Shown: positions 52,561-61,017, numbered from the stretch's first letter. The stretch is DNA of 64,000 nt from Variovorax atrisoli 110B (GCF_000382045.1 NZ_KB907463.1:123878-187877), one strand, 5' to 3'. Translations and numbers: made by a program. The notes: generated by a model from the sequence alone, not told the origin.

Positions 52561-53058
52561 ATGAAGAAATACCTCGCAGCCGCCGCAGTCGTCGTCGCAT
52601 TGGCCACCGGCGTGGGCGTGTACCTCGGCTCCGGCGCCACCGCCGCCCCCGCCTCCACCTTCGTGCTGCTGGACGGCACGCAGAAGAGCACGGCGGACCT
52701 GAAGGGCAAGGTCACCCTGGTCAACTTCTGGGCCACCAGCTGCGTGACCTGCGTGGGCGAGATGCCCAAGGTCATCGCCACCTACGACAAGTACAAGGCG
52801 CAGGGTTACGACACCCTGGCCGTGGCCATGAGCTACGACCCGCCGAGCTACGTCGTCAATTTCGCCCAGACGCGCAAGCTGCCGTTCAAGGTGGCGATCG
52901 ACAACACCGGCAGCGTGGCGCAGGCCTGGGGCGACGTGAAGCTCACCCCGACCACCTACCTGGTCAACAAGCGCGGCGAGATCGTGAAGCGCTACGTCGG
53001 CGAGCCCGACTTCGCCGAGCTGCACAAGCTCATCGAGAAGCTCCTGGCCGAAGCCTAG
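52561..53058 (+). CDS. TlpA-like thioredoxin-fold protein with CVTC site
   Basis: 165 residues. N-terminal membrane anchor or signal (YLAAAAVVVALATGVGVYLGSG), then a thioredoxin fold: VTLVNFWATSCVTCVGEMPKV (Cys61 and Cys64), AMSYDPPSYVV and the cis-proline LTPTTYLVNKRGEI. Family members usually have WCxPC; here the Trp is Ser and the second variable residue is Thr. It is probably an envelope disulfide reductase. A TAAAAT box at 52526-52531 could be its -10. Confidence 0.85.
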   Translation: MKKYLAAAAVVVALATGVGVYLGSGATAAPASTFVLLDGTQKSTADLKGKVTLVNFWATSCVTCVGEMPKVIATYDKYKAQGYDTLAVAMSYDPPSYVVNFAQTRKLPFKVAIDNTGSVAQAWGDVKLTPTTYLVNKRGEIVKRYVGEPDFAELHKLIEKLLAEA

Positions 53059-53069
53059 GACCGGCTATT

Positions 53070-53158
53070 CCCTAGGCTATGCGCACGTCGTGTCGCCTCG
53101 CCGCGCCCCTTCTGGGGGCGATATAGGCCCGGCGATGCCGGTTCCGCGGTATCCCTGG
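53070..53158 (+). repeat. Dispersed repeat family A, copy A8
   Basis: Plus-orientation, most diverged copy. Outer arms GATATA/GGTATC pair imperfectly; inner CCGGC-gat-GCCGG and the CCCC-TTCT-GGGGG hairpin remain. It lies immediately before a terminator. Confidence 0.75.
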
Positions 53159-53161
53159 ATG

Positions 53162-53195
53162 AAAAAAAGGGCGCTCCTTGGAGCGCCCTTTTTCT
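53162..53195. terminator. Bidirectional terminator between TlpA-like and cytochrome c' genes
   Basis: AAAAAGGGCGCTCC-tt-GGAGCGCCCTTTTT, a 10-bp GC stem with A and T runs on both sides. It serves the two convergent genes. Confidence 0.9.
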
Positions 53196-53218
53196 TTGAC
53201 CTTGTCGCGATCCGCGGG

Positions 53219-53665
53219 TTATTGGGCGCGGAAGCTGTCGTGGCAGGCCTTGCAGCTTGCGGCGGTCGGGCCGAACTGGGCCTTGAGCGCGTCGATGTTG
53301 CCGGCTTTGGCGGCGCTCGCCAGCTTGCCGGTTTCCTCGATCAGCTTCTGCTGGCGTTCCTTGAACTTGGCATCTTCCTTCCAGACTTCGGGCTTGGCCT
53401 TGCCGCCCTCGGCACCGGGGCCGAAGCCTGCCCAGGGCAGCTTCGCCATGTCGGCGACCACTTCGGCGTTGGCCGCGGCAGCGGCTGCGTCGTAGGGCAC
53501 GCGGCCGTTGGCCATGGCGCCGAGGCGGCCGAAGTGCTGGCTCATCACGAACAGCGAGCTCTGGCGGTACTTGATGGCGTCTTCGGGCTTGGCGAACTGG
53601 GCGGCCGCGGGAAGGGACATGGCCGCGCAGGCGGCTGCGACGGCCAGGGAGGCGAATCGTTTCAT
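53219..53665 (-). CDS. Cytochrome c' / c556-type cytochrome
   Basis: 148 residues. Signal peptide KRFASLAVAAACAAMSLPAAAQ, a four-helix-bundle pattern (AIKYRQSSLFVMSQHFGRLGAMA) and a C-terminal heme site CKACH (138-142). This is a periplasmic c-type cytochrome of the c'/c556 group. It is divergent from a b-type cytochrome gene, a common pairing for an electron-transfer couple. Confidence 0.92.
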   Translation of the reverse strand: MKRFASLAVAAACAAMSLPAAAQFAKPEDAIKYRQSSLFVMSQHFGRLGAMANGRVPYDAAAAAANAEVVADMAKLPWAGFGPGAEGGKAKPEVWKEDAKFKERQQKLIEETGKLASAAKAGNIDALKAQFGPTAASCKACHDSFRAQ

Positions 53666-53826
53666 GGGTGATCCTCGTGTGGGGAAAAAACGCCATCGTG
53701 CGCGGCGCTGCGGGCGAGTGTAGGGGCGGGCCGTACCGGCCGCATAGCAACAACCCGAAGCGGCCTGGGGCCCGGACTTTGCTAATCTGCGCCTTCCGCA
53801 GCATCGCGCCTCTCGCGCCTTCCTCG

Positions 53827-54540
53827 ATGACCGACTCCTCCGTGGCCGCCTTGCGGGCGGCTTCCGGCCCTGTTGCCCCCACCCGGGTCTGGGACCTGCC
53901 GACACGCCTTTTCCACTGGGCGCTGGCCGTCGCCGTGATCGGCATGATCGGCACCGGCCTGAACGGTGCCATGGAATGGCACTTCCGCATCGGCTACTCG
54001 GTCATGGCGCTGCTGCTGTTCAGGCTGCTCTGGGGCTTCGTCGGCGGACGCTGGTCGCGCTTCGGGGCTTTCGTCTACGGGCCGGGTTCGCTCGCGGCCT
54101 ACCTGCGCGGACGGGCGCATCCGGATCACCTCGTCGGCCACACGCCGCTGGGTGCGCTTTCGGTGTTCGCGGTACTGATCATCCTCGTGCTGCAGGTCGC
54201 GACCGGCCTGATGGCGGACGACGAGATCTCGGCCTCCGGGCCGCTCACCCGCTTCGTCTCCGGCGACATCGTGAGCATGGCCACCGGCTGGCACAAGGCG
54301 CAGGGCAAGTGGATCGTGATTGCTCTCGCGAGCCTGCATGTGCTGGCGGTGCTGTTCTACGTGCTCGTCAAGCGGCACCGTCTCGTGCAGCCGATGGTGA
54401 CGGGCGACAAGCTGTTCGCACCTGCCGCGAACGGCCAGATGGCGCCCAGCCGTGACGACGCGGCATCGCGCTGGCTGGCGCTGGTGCTGTTCGGGCTGTG
54501 CGCGGGCGTGGCCTGGTGGGTTTCGTCGCTGCGCGTATGA
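53827..54540 (+). CDS. Cytochrome b561-type membrane protein
   Basis: 237 residues. Four membrane helices with histidines positioned as heme b ligands (TRLFHWALAVAVIGM; LGALSVFAVLIILVLQVATGL; MATGWHKAQGKWIVIALASLHVLAVLF). VWDLPTRLFHW is the standard opening of bacterial b561/Ni-Fe-hydrogenase cytochrome b proteins. It is expected to carry electrons across the inner membrane to the divergent cytochrome c'. Confidence 0.9.
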   Translation: MTDSSVAALRAASGPVAPTRVWDLPTRLFHWALAVAVIGMIGTGLNGAMEWHFRIGYSVMALLLFRLLWGFVGGRWSRFGAFVYGPGSLAAYLRGRAHPDHLVGHTPLGALSVFAVLIILVLQVATGLMADDEISASGPLTRFVSGDIVSMATGWHKAQGKWIVIALASLHVLAVLFYVLVKRHRLVQPMVTGDKLFAPAANGQMAPSRDDAASRWLALVLFGLCAGVAWWVSSLRV

Positions 54541-55124
54541 GCTTCTCCGTCTCACGCCCCCTGCCGCTGTCGGCCATGCCGGCGGTGGTGCTGCTCACCC
54601 CCGAGGAACCGCACGAGATCGAGGCCGCACGCACGATCTTCCGCGACTATGCGGGTTCGCTGGGCATCGACCTCGATTTCCAGGATTTCGACGGCGAACT
54701 GGCCCATCTGCCCGGCGAATATGCCGAGCCGCGCGGTACGCTGCTACTGGCGCTGGTCGATCCGGCGAACGTCAAGGAAGAAGCCGGGCGCCAGGCGCCG
54801 ACACTCAGGCGCGCCGATGGCACGCTGGCACATGTGGCGGGCTGCTGCGCGCTGCGTCCGCTGGACAACGCGGACTATGCGAACGCGGCGGAAATGAAGC
54901 GCCTGTACGTGCGTCCCGGTTTCCGCGGCCTGGGGCTGGGCCGCCAGCTGGCCGAGGCGATCCTCGATGCCGCACGCAGCGCGGGCTACGGCTGCGTCCT
55001 GCTCGACACGCTCGACGACATGGAGTCGGCTCGGGCGCTTTACGAGGACCTGGGCTTCGTGGAGGTGCCGCCCTACTATCACAACCCCGTCGCCGGGGCT
55101 CACTATCTGAAAGTGGAGCTCTAG
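54537..55124 (+). CDS. GNAT-family N-acetyltransferase
   Basis: 195 residues, start in an ATGA overlap with the cytochrome b gene. The CoA-binding loop RPGFRGLGLGRQLAEAIL and the following LLDTLDDMESARALYEDLGFVEV are the GNAT core. The N-terminal 15 residues precede the fold. Substrate unknown. Confidence 0.88.
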   Translation: MSFSVSRPLPLSAMPAVVLLTPEEPHEIEAARTIFRDYAGSLGIDLDFQDFDGELAHLPGEYAEPRGTLLLALVDPANVKEEAGRQAPTLRRADGTLAHVAGCCALRPLDNADYANAAEMKRLYVRPGFRGLGLGRQLAEAILDAARSAGYGCVLLDTLDDMESARALYEDLGFVEVPPYYHNPVAGAHYLKVEL

Positions 55125-55227
55125 CCCGGCCCTGGCGACGCACGCACTCGGCATAGCCTCACCGCCCCATGTGAGGACCGGGCCTATCGGGTGGCCGAAC
55201 CCTGCGGCCCTCCCGAAGAATACCGAC

Positions 55228-55734
55228 TCAGCCGCGGGCCTGGGCCAGCAGCGTGTCGGCGTCGCTCACTTCGAACTTGCCCGGTGCCTCGACGTTGAGC
55301 GTCGCGACCTTGCCGTCCTTCACGAGCATCGAGTAGCGGTTGCTGCGCAGGCCCATGCCGCGAGCGGTCAGGTCGAGCGTCAGGCCGGTGGCCTTGGCGA
55401 AATCGGCGCTGCCGTCGGCCAGCATGCGCACCTTGGTGCCGGTCTTCTGGTCGCGCGCCCAGGCGCCCATCACGAAGGCGTCGTTCACGCTCACGCACCA
55501 GATCTCGTCCACGCCGGCGGCCTTGAAGTCATCGAAGTGCTGCACGTAACCCGGCACATGCTTGGCCGAGCAGGTGGGGGTGAAGGCGCCGGGCAGCGCA
55601 AACAGCGCGATGGTCTTGCCTGCCGCAGCCTTGGTCACGTCCACGGGGTTCGGGCCGATGCTGCAGCCTTCGCCCTCGACTTCGGAGTATTCCTGCAGGG
55701 TGGCCGAGGGAAGGGTGTCGCCGACTTTGATCAT
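55228..55734 (-). CDS. Peroxiredoxin, Prx5/AhpE-like (atypical thiol peroxidase)
   Basis: 168 residues. PGAFTPTCSAKHVPGY contains the peroxidatic Cys55, followed by IWCVSVNDAFVMGAWARDQ and LRSNRYSMLVKDGKV, as in the Prx5 subfamily. It reduces hydrogen or organic peroxides with a thiol partner (glutaredoxin or thioredoxin). GGAG sits close before ATG 55734, just after the ribosomal operon terminator. Confidence 0.93.
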   Translation of the reverse strand: MIKVGDTLPSATLQEYSEVEGEGCSIGPNPVDVTKAAAGKTIALFALPGAFTPTCSAKHVPGYVQHFDDFKAAGVDEIWCVSVNDAFVMGAWARDQKTGTKVRMLADGSADFAKATGLTLDLTARGMGLRSNRYSMLVKDGKVATLNVEAPGKFEVSDADTLLAQARG

Positions 55735-55756
55735 TGAAAGTGCTCCTGGAAAAAGA

Positions 55757-55781
55757 AAACGGCCCACATTGTGGGCCGTTT
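55757..55781 (-). terminator. Terminator after rpsQ
   Basis: AAACGGCCCAC-att-GTGGGCCGTTT, an 11-bp perfect stem with flanking T run on the minus strand (TTTTCTTTTT). It ends the rplC-rpsQ transcription unit. Confidence 0.85.
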
Positions 55782-55813
55782 CCGGGATGGCTGCTTCGTC
55801 GAGGCGGGGATGA

Positions 55814-56089
55814 TCAGACCAGGACGGCCTTCTCGACCAGACGGGTCACGACCCAGTTCTTGGTCTTCGAGATCGGACGGCTTTCCGTGATCTCGATGGT
55901 GTCGCCCAGCTTGTACTCGCCCTTTTCGTCGTGCGCGTGGTACTTGCTCGTCTTGGCCACGATCTTGCCGTAGAGCTCGTGCTTCACACGACGCTCGACC
56001 AGCACGGTCACGGTCTTGGCACGCTTGTCGCTGACCACCTTGCCGATCAAGGTGCGCTTGAGGGATTTTTTAGCTTCCGTCATGTTCAC
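55814..56089 (-). CDS. rpsQ: 30S ribosomal protein S17
   Basis: 91 residues. TLIGKVVSDKRAKTVTVLVE, HELYGKIVAKTSKYHAHDE and GDTIEITESRPISKTKNW are S17 signatures. It binds 16S rRNA in the 30S body. 3 bp after rpmC; followed by a terminator, so rplN and later genes must lie elsewhere. Confidence 0.98.
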   Translation of the reverse strand: MNMTEAKKSLKRTLIGKVVSDKRAKTVTVLVERRVKHELYGKIVAKTSKYHAHDEKGEYKLGDTIEITESRPISKTKNWVVTRLVEKAVLV

Positions 56090-56092
56090 TCC

Positions 56093-56341
56093 TTACTTGG
56101 CGGCTTGGGCTTCTTGCTGCTTCTGAGCAAGAATGGTCTTGGCGCGCGCGATGTCGCGGCGGGTCACGCGCAGCGTCGAGGTGTTCGACAGCTGTTGCGT
56201 GGCCTTCTGCATGCGCAGGCCGAAGTGGGCCTTCTGCAGATCCTTGATTTCGGCTTGCAGGCCTGCGACGTCCTTCGTGCGCAGGGTTGCGGCCTTCGTC
56301 ACCTTGGCGGCAGCCGCGGTGTTCTTCTTACGTGTTGCCAT
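56093..56341 (-). CDS. rpmC: 50S ribosomal protein L29
   Basis: 82 residues. The core GLQAEIKDLQKAHFGLRMQKATQQLSN...RVTRRDIARAKTIL is L29. About 19 extra Ala/Lys-rich residues (MATRKKNTAAAAKVTKAAT) precede it, making it longer than the 63-residue E. coli protein. It sits near the exit tunnel on 23S rRNA. Confidence 0.95.
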   Translation of the reverse strand: MATRKKNTAAAAKVTKAATLRTKDVAGLQAEIKDLQKAHFGLRMQKATQQLSNTSTLRVTRRDIARAKTILAQKQQEAQAAK

Positions 56342-56354
56342 GGATGTTCTCCTC

Positions 56355-56771
56355 TCAGGCGCCGAGCTGGCGAGCGACGAACGTCGTGCGCAGCGGCAGC
56401 TTGGCGGCGGCCAGGCGGAACGCTTCGCGGGCGAGCTGTTCGGGAACACCGACGATCTCGAACACGATCTTGCCGGGCTGGATTTCGGCGACGTAGTACT
56501 CGGGGTTGCCCTTACCGTTACCCATCCGCACTTCGGCGGGCTTGGTCGAGATCGGCTTGTCGGGGAACACGCGAATCCAGATACGGCCGCCGCGCTTCAC
56601 GTGACGCGAAATCGCGCGACGAGCGGCTTCGATCTGGCGCGCCGTCAGGCGGCCGCGGTCGGTGCATTTGAGACCGAAGTCACCGAACGCAACCGAGTTA
56701 CCCGTGGTTGCGATGCCGGTGTTGCGGCCCTTTTGTTCCTTGCGGAACTTTCTGCGTGCAGGTTGCAGCAT
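56355..56771 (-). CDS. rplP: 50S ribosomal protein L16
   Basis: 138 residues, usual length. MLQPARRKFRKEQKGRNTG, FGLKCTDRGRLTARQIEAARRAI and WIRVFPDKPISTKPAEVRMG are diagnostic. It lies near the A site of the 50S subunit. Confidence 0.98.
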   Translation of the reverse strand: MLQPARRKFRKEQKGRNTGIATTGNSVAFGDFGLKCTDRGRLTARQIEAARRAISRHVKRGGRIWIRVFPDKPISTKPAEVRMGNGKGNPEYYVAEIQPGKIVFEIVGVPEQLAREAFRLAAAKLPLRTTFVARQLGA

Positions 56772-56823
56772 GTTTTGTTACTCCGTGAGGGCCCCAGGCG
56801 CTTGCGCGCCCGGGAGCGACCGA

Positions 56824-57738
56824 TTACTCGGTCTTGGCACCGTCCGCTGCTGCAGCGGGCGCGGCTTTGCGGACGCGCTTAACGGCGGGTTTCGAGTCTG
56901 CACCGGCACCGCCGGTTGCTTCTGCGGGCTTGTCGCTGCCATCGGCCGGAGCGGTGTTGCCACCGATCGGGCCGCGGGCACCGGCGCGCGGGCCGGGGCC
57001 ACGGCGGTCGCTGCCCGGACGGTCGCCACCGGGGCGGCCATCGCGGCGGGGACCACGCGGGCGACGTTCTTCTTCAGGACGCGGCGTCTCGACGGCGGGC
57101 AGGTCGTTGCGACCCAGCGTATCGCCCTTGTAGACCCAGACCTTCACGCCGATGACGCCGTAGGTCGTCTTGGCTTCGGAGGTGCCGTAGTCGATGTCGG
57201 CGCGCAGGGTGTGCAGCGGCACGCGGCCTTCGCGATACCACTCGGTACGAGCGATTTCGATGCCGTTCAGGCGGCCAGCCGACATGATCTTGATGCCCAG
57301 GGCACCCAGACGCATTGCGTTCTGCATGGCGCGCTTCATGGCGCGGCGGAACATGATCCGCTTCTCGAGCTGCTGCGTGATGCTGTCGGCGATCAGCTGC
57401 GCATCGATTTCGGGCTTGCGCACTTCCTCGATGTTGACCGCAACGGGCACGCCGAGCTGCTTGCCCAGTTCGCGCTTGAGGTTCTCGATGTCTTCGCCCT
57501 TCTTGCCGATCACGACGCCCGGACGAGCCGAGAAGATCGTGATGCGTGCGTTCTTGGCGGGACGCTCGATCATGACGCGCGAGACCGAAGCGTTCTTCAG
57601 CTTCTTCTTCAGGTACTCGCGAACCTTGATGTCTTCGGCCAGCATGCCCGCGAAATCGCGGTCGCTTGCGTACCAGCGGCTGGACCAATTACGGGTAACC
57701 GCCAGGCGGAAGCCGGTTGGGTGGATTTTCTGTCCCAT
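56824..57738 (-). CDS. rpsC: 30S ribosomal protein S3 with long C-terminal extension
   Basis: 304 residues. MGQKIHPTGFRLAVTRNWSSRWYA and the KH domain (IFSARPGVVIGKKGEDIENL) are S3. After about residue 210 there is an Arg/Gly/Asp/Pro-rich then Ala/Lys-rich tail of roughly 90 residues that E. coli S3 (233 residues) mostly lacks. The tail is likely disordered and may bind RNA. ATG 57738 is chosen as the canonical MGQKIHP start. Confidence 0.96.
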   Translation of the reverse strand: MGQKIHPTGFRLAVTRNWSSRWYASDRDFAGMLAEDIKVREYLKKKLKNASVSRVMIERPAKNARITIFSARPGVVIGKKGEDIENLKRELGKQLGVPVAVNIEEVRKPEIDAQLIADSITQQLEKRIMFRRAMKRAMQNAMRLGALGIKIMSAGRLNGIEIARTEWYREGRVPLHTLRADIDYGTSEAKTTYGVIGVKVWVYKGDTLGRNDLPAVETPRPEEERRPRGPRRDGRPGGDRPGSDRRGPGPRAGARGPIGGNTAPADGSDKPAEATGGAGADSKPAVKRVRKAAPAAAADGAKTE

Positions 57739-57751
57739 ATTTCTTCCAGGC

Positions 57752-58084
57752 TTAGTTGCCAACCGTCACGTACACATGGCACGTGGGCTTGCTGATGCGA
57801 TTGCCGCGACCCTTGGCGCGCGCCGTGAAGCGCTTGAGCGTGGCGCCTTGCTCGACGTAGATGGTCTTGACCTTCAGTTCGTCGATGTCGGCACCGTCGT
57901 TGTGCTCGGCGTTGGCGATGGCCGACTCGAGCACCTTCTTCACGATCACAGCGGCCTTCTTCTGCGTGAACTGCAGGATGTTGAGCGCTTGATCGACCTT
58001 CTTGCCGCGGATGAGGTCAGCGACCAGACGGCCCTTGTCGACCGACAGGCGGACACCGCGGAGGACTGCACGTGTTTCAGACAT
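57752..58084 (-). CDS. rplV: 50S ribosomal protein L22
   Basis: 110 residues. RLSVDKGRLVADLIRGKKVDQALNIL and the loop end AKGRGNRISKPTCHVYVTV identify L22, which lines the peptide exit tunnel. Confidence 0.98.
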   Translation of the reverse strand: MSETRAVLRGVRLSVDKGRLVADLIRGKKVDQALNILQFTQKKAAVIVKKVLESAIANAEHNDGADIDELKVKTIYVEQGATLKRFTARAKGRGNRISKPTCHVYVTVGN

Positions 58085-58093
58085 GGTCGTTCC

Positions 58094-58372
58094 TTACTTC
58101 TTCTGGACTTTCTTGTCCGCGGGGTGCCCCTTGAACGTGCGCGTGAGCGCAAATTCGCCGAGCTTGTGGCCGACCATCTGGTCGGTGATGTACACAGGCA
58201 CGTGTTGCTTGCCGTTGTGCACAGCGATGGTCAGGCCGATGAACTCGGGCAGAACCATCGAGCGGCGCGACCAGGTCTTGATCGGCTTCTTGTCCTTGGT
58301 CGTCACGGCCTTGTCGGCCTTGGCCACGAGGTGGTGGTCGACGAACGGACCCTTCTTGAGAGAGCGAGTCAT
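58094..58372 (-). CDS. rpsS: 30S ribosomal protein S19
   Basis: 92 residues. MTRSLKKGPFVDHHLV, KTWSRRSMVLPEFIGLTIAVHNGK and VYITDQMVGHKLGEFALTRTF are S19. Confidence 0.99.
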   Translation of the reverse strand: MTRSLKKGPFVDHHLVAKADKAVTTKDKKPIKTWSRRSMVLPEFIGLTIAVHNGKQHVPVYITDQMVGHKLGEFALTRTFKGHPADKKVQKK

Positions 58373-58382
58373 TGGCTATCCC

Positions 58383-59207
58383 TTACTTCTTGCGACGCGA
58401 CACGATGAAGACCTGCGTGCGCTTGTTGTTGCGGGTCCGATAACCCTTGGTCAGATTGCCCCACGGGTCGACCGGATGACGGCCTTCGCCGGTACGGCCT
58501 TCACCACCACCGTGCGGGTGGTCGATCGGGTTCATCACCACGCCGCGGACGGTCGGGCGGATACCCATGTGACGCTTCACACCGGCCTTGCCGAGCTGGC
58601 GCAGGCTGTGCTCTTCGTTGGCCACTTCACCGATGGTCGCGCGGCATTCGATGTGGATGCGGCGGACTTCGCCCGAGCGCATGCGGACCTGGGCGTAGAC
58701 GCCTTCACGGGCCAGCAGCGTGGCCGAGGTACCGGCCGAGCGGGCGATCTGCGCGCCCTTGCCGGGCTGCAGTTCGATGCAGTGGATCGTCGAACCCACC
58801 GGGATGTTGCGGATCGGCAGGGTGTTGCCGGCACGGATCGGGGCTTCGGCGCCCGACAGCAGCGTTGCACCAGCTTCCAGACCGCGCGGGGCGATGATGT
58901 AGCGGCGCTCGCCGTCGGCGTAGCAGACCAGAGCGATGTGGGCGGTACGGTTCGGGTCGTATTCGATGCGTTCGACCTTGGCCGGGATGCCGTCCTTGTT
59001 GCGCACGAAGTCGACGACGCGGTAGTGGTGCTTGGCACCGCCGCCACGATGACGGATCGTGATGTGGCCGTTGTTGTTGCGGCCGGCCTTCTGGAACTGG
59101 GGTTCCAGCAGGGCTGCGTGAGGAGCACCCTTGTGCAGGTGGTCACGCGAGATCTTCACCGCGCCGCGTTGGCCCGGCGAAGTGGGTTTCATCTTGATGA
59201 CGGCCAT
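58383..59207 (-). CDS. rplB: 50S ribosomal protein L2
   Basis: 274 residues, usual length. MAVIKMKPTSPGQRGAV, RHRGGGAKHHYRVVDF and the catalytic-centre-proximal VVMNPIDHPHGGGEGRT are L2. ATG 59207 gives the canonical N-terminus, 2 bp after rplW. Confidence 0.99.
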   Translation of the reverse strand: MAVIKMKPTSPGQRGAVKISRDHLHKGAPHAALLEPQFQKAGRNNNGHITIRHRGGGAKHHYRVVDFVRNKDGIPAKVERIEYDPNRTAHIALVCYADGERRYIIAPRGLEAGATLLSGAEAPIRAGNTLPIRNIPVGSTIHCIELQPGKGAQIARSAGTSATLLAREGVYAQVRMRSGEVRRIHIECRATIGEVANEEHSLRQLGKAGVKRHMGIRPTVRGVVMNPIDHPHGGGEGRTGEGRHPVDPWGNLTKGYRTRNNKRTQVFIVSRRKK

Positions 59208-59209
59208 GA

Positions 59210-59545
59210 TTAAGCGCCTTCCCCGACGAGGTTGAGCTCTTGACCGGCCTTCAGGGTCACATAGGCCTTGCGAACGTTGTCGCGGCGGCCGACGGACTTG
59301 CCGAAGCGCTTGGTCTTGCCCTTGGTGTTGAGCACCGACACGCCCTTGACTTCGACCTTGAACATCAGTTCGACGGCGGCCTTGATCTCGGGCTTGGTGG
59401 CGTCTTGCAACACCTTGAAAGTGACAGCGTTCGACTTCTCGCCGACCATCGTGGCCTTTTCGGACACGACCGGGGCGACCAGCACGTTCATGAGACGGCC
59501 TTCGTCGAACTGGCGTTGTGCAGGGGTGGGGTTCACGCGGCTCAT
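59210..59545 (-). CDS. rplW: 50S ribosomal protein L23
   Basis: 111 residues. NVLVAPVVSEKATM, VTFKVLQDATKPEIKAAVE and VNTKGKTKRFGKSVGRRDNVRKA are L23. About 17 residues (SRVNPTPAQRQFDEGRL) precede the conserved start. ATG overlaps the rplD stop. Confidence 0.97.
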   Translation of the reverse strand: MSRVNPTPAQRQFDEGRLMNVLVAPVVSEKATMVGEKSNAVTFKVLQDATKPEIKAAVELMFKVEVKGVSVLNTKGKTKRFGKSVGRRDNVRKAYVTLKAGQELNLVGEGA

Positions 59546-60162
59546 GCGAACATCTCCTTGAGCTTGTCGACGGCACCCTTGGTGACCAGCACCTTCTTGT
59601 AGTGAACCAAAGACACCGGATCGGCGTAACGGGGTTCGACCACGAGAACGTTGACCAGATTGCGCGAGGCGAGGTACAGGTTTTCGTCGACTTCTTCGGC
59701 GATCACGAGCACGGACTCGAGATTCATCGCCTTGAAACGGGCTGCCAGCGGCTTCGTCTTGGGCGAGTCGACCTTGATCGAATCGACTACGGCCAGACGG
59801 CCTTCGCGGGCGAGCTGCGAGAAGATGGACGCCATGCCGGCGCGGTACATCTTCTTGTTGATCTTCTGCGAGAAGTTTTCGTCAGGCATGTTCGGGAAGA
59901 TCCGGCCGCCCCCGCGCCACAGCGGCGAGGAAGTCATACCGGCACGGGCGCGGCCCGTTCCCTTTTGCTTGAAAGGCTTCTTGGTCGAGTGCTTGACCTG
60001 TTCGCGGTCCTTCTGGGCGCGAGTGCCTTGGCGTGCGTTGGCCTGGAACGCAACGACGATCTGGTGGACCAGGTCTTCGTTGTAGTCACGGCCGAACACG
60101 GTCTCGGGAGCGTCGTACTTCGACGCGGCCTGGCCTTGTTCGTTCAGGAGTTCGAGTTCCAT
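59542..60162 (-). CDS. rplD: 50S ribosomal protein L4
   Basis: 206 residues. KPFKQKGTGRARAGMTSSPLWRGGG is the conserved tunnel loop. In E. coli L4 also represses its own operon; whether it does so here through the rplC leader is unknown. Start shares one base with the rplC stop. Confidence 0.98.
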   Translation of the reverse strand: MELELLNEQGQAASKYDAPETVFGRDYNEDLVHQIVVAFQANARQGTRAQKDREQVKHSTKKPFKQKGTGRARAGMTSSPLWRGGGRIFPNMPDENFSQKINKKMYRAGMASIFSQLAREGRLAVVDSIKVDSPKTKPLAARFKAMNLESVLVIAEEVDENLYLASRNLVNVLVVEPRYADPVSLVHYKKVLVTKGAVDKLKEMFA

Positions 60163-60842
60163 TACTTCGCTCCTTGGGCTGCCTGCGGCTTGGCCTTGAT
60201 GGCGGGACGCACGGTGACGAAGCCACCCTTGGCACCCGGAATCGCGCCCTTGATGAGCAGCAGTTGACGTGCTTCGTCGATGCGGAAGACGTCGAGGTTT
60301 TGCGTGGTGCGGGTGACGTCGCCGAGGTGGCCCGTCATGCGCTTGCCGGGGAACACGCGACCGGGGTCTTGCGCCATACCGATCGAGCCGGGCACGTTGT
60401 GCGAACGGCTGTTACCGTGCGACGCGCGCTGCGAGCTCATGTTGTGACGCTTGATCGTGCCAGCGTAGCCCTTGCCGATGGAAGTGCCCTGCACGTCCAC
60501 CTTCTGGCCTACGGAGAAGACGCTCGCCACCGGGATCACGCCGCCAGCCTTGTGCTGACCTGCGGTATCGGCGGTAACGCGGAATTCCTGGATGATCTCG
60601 CCAGCTTCGACACCCGCCTTGGCGAGGTGGCCGGCTTCGGGCTTGTTCACGCGCGATGCCTTGCGCGAACCGAACGTCACCTGCAGGGCGACGTAGCCAT
60701 CGGTCTCTTGGGACTTGATCTGGGTCACGCGGTTGTTGGACACATCCACCACCGTGACGGGAACTGCGTCCCCGTCATCGGTGAAGAGACGCATCATCCC
60801 CACCTTGCGGCCCAGCAACCCGAGGGAGTTGCTCAGACTCAT
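60162..60842 (-). CDS. rplC: 50S ribosomal protein L3
   Basis: 226 residues. GLLGRKVGMMRLFTDDG, KGYAGTIKRHNMSSQRASHGNSRSH and GRVFPGKRMTGHLGD are L3. It is normally the second gene of the S10 operon, just after rpsJ. Here it starts a separate unit with its own promoter (60988-61017), 2.5 kb from rpsJ. Confidence 0.98.
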   Translation of the reverse strand: MSLSNSLGLLGRKVGMMRLFTDDGDAVPVTVVDVSNNRVTQIKSQETDGYVALQVTFGSRKASRVNKPEAGHLAKAGVEAGEIIQEFRVTADTAGQHKAGGVIPVASVFSVGQKVDVQGTSIGKGYAGTIKRHNMSSQRASHGNSRSHNVPGSIGMAQDPGRVFPGKRMTGHLGDVTRTTQNLDVFRIDEARQLLLIKGAIPGAKGGFVTVRPAIKAKPQAAQGAK

Positions 60843-60987
60843 TTGTTTTCTCCAAAATGGAAGCTTCCTTCGCCGCTGCCACTTCAATTGGCGACAGCGT
60901 TTGCCGGGTTTCCCAGGCTGCGGAAGAAGGTTGATAAATCTCTGCTCGCATAGCACCCATGCGGACGCAACAAGGGCAGAGCCAGCG

Positions 60988-61017
60988 ATTATAGCCCGCG
61001 GCGCGGGCTCGGTGCAA
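60988..61017 (-). promoter_or_regulatory. Strong promoter for the rplC-rpsQ unit
   Basis: On the minus strand TTGCAC (61012-61017), an 18-bp spacer, and a perfect TATAAT (60988-60993). This predicts a leader of about 140 nt before rplC. It lies in the 222-bp gap after the small exported-protein gene. Confidence 0.75.

Noticed and set aside
60033..60953. Plus-strand open frame opposite rplC
   Set aside because: Antisense to a certain ribosomal protein gene; no recognisable domain.
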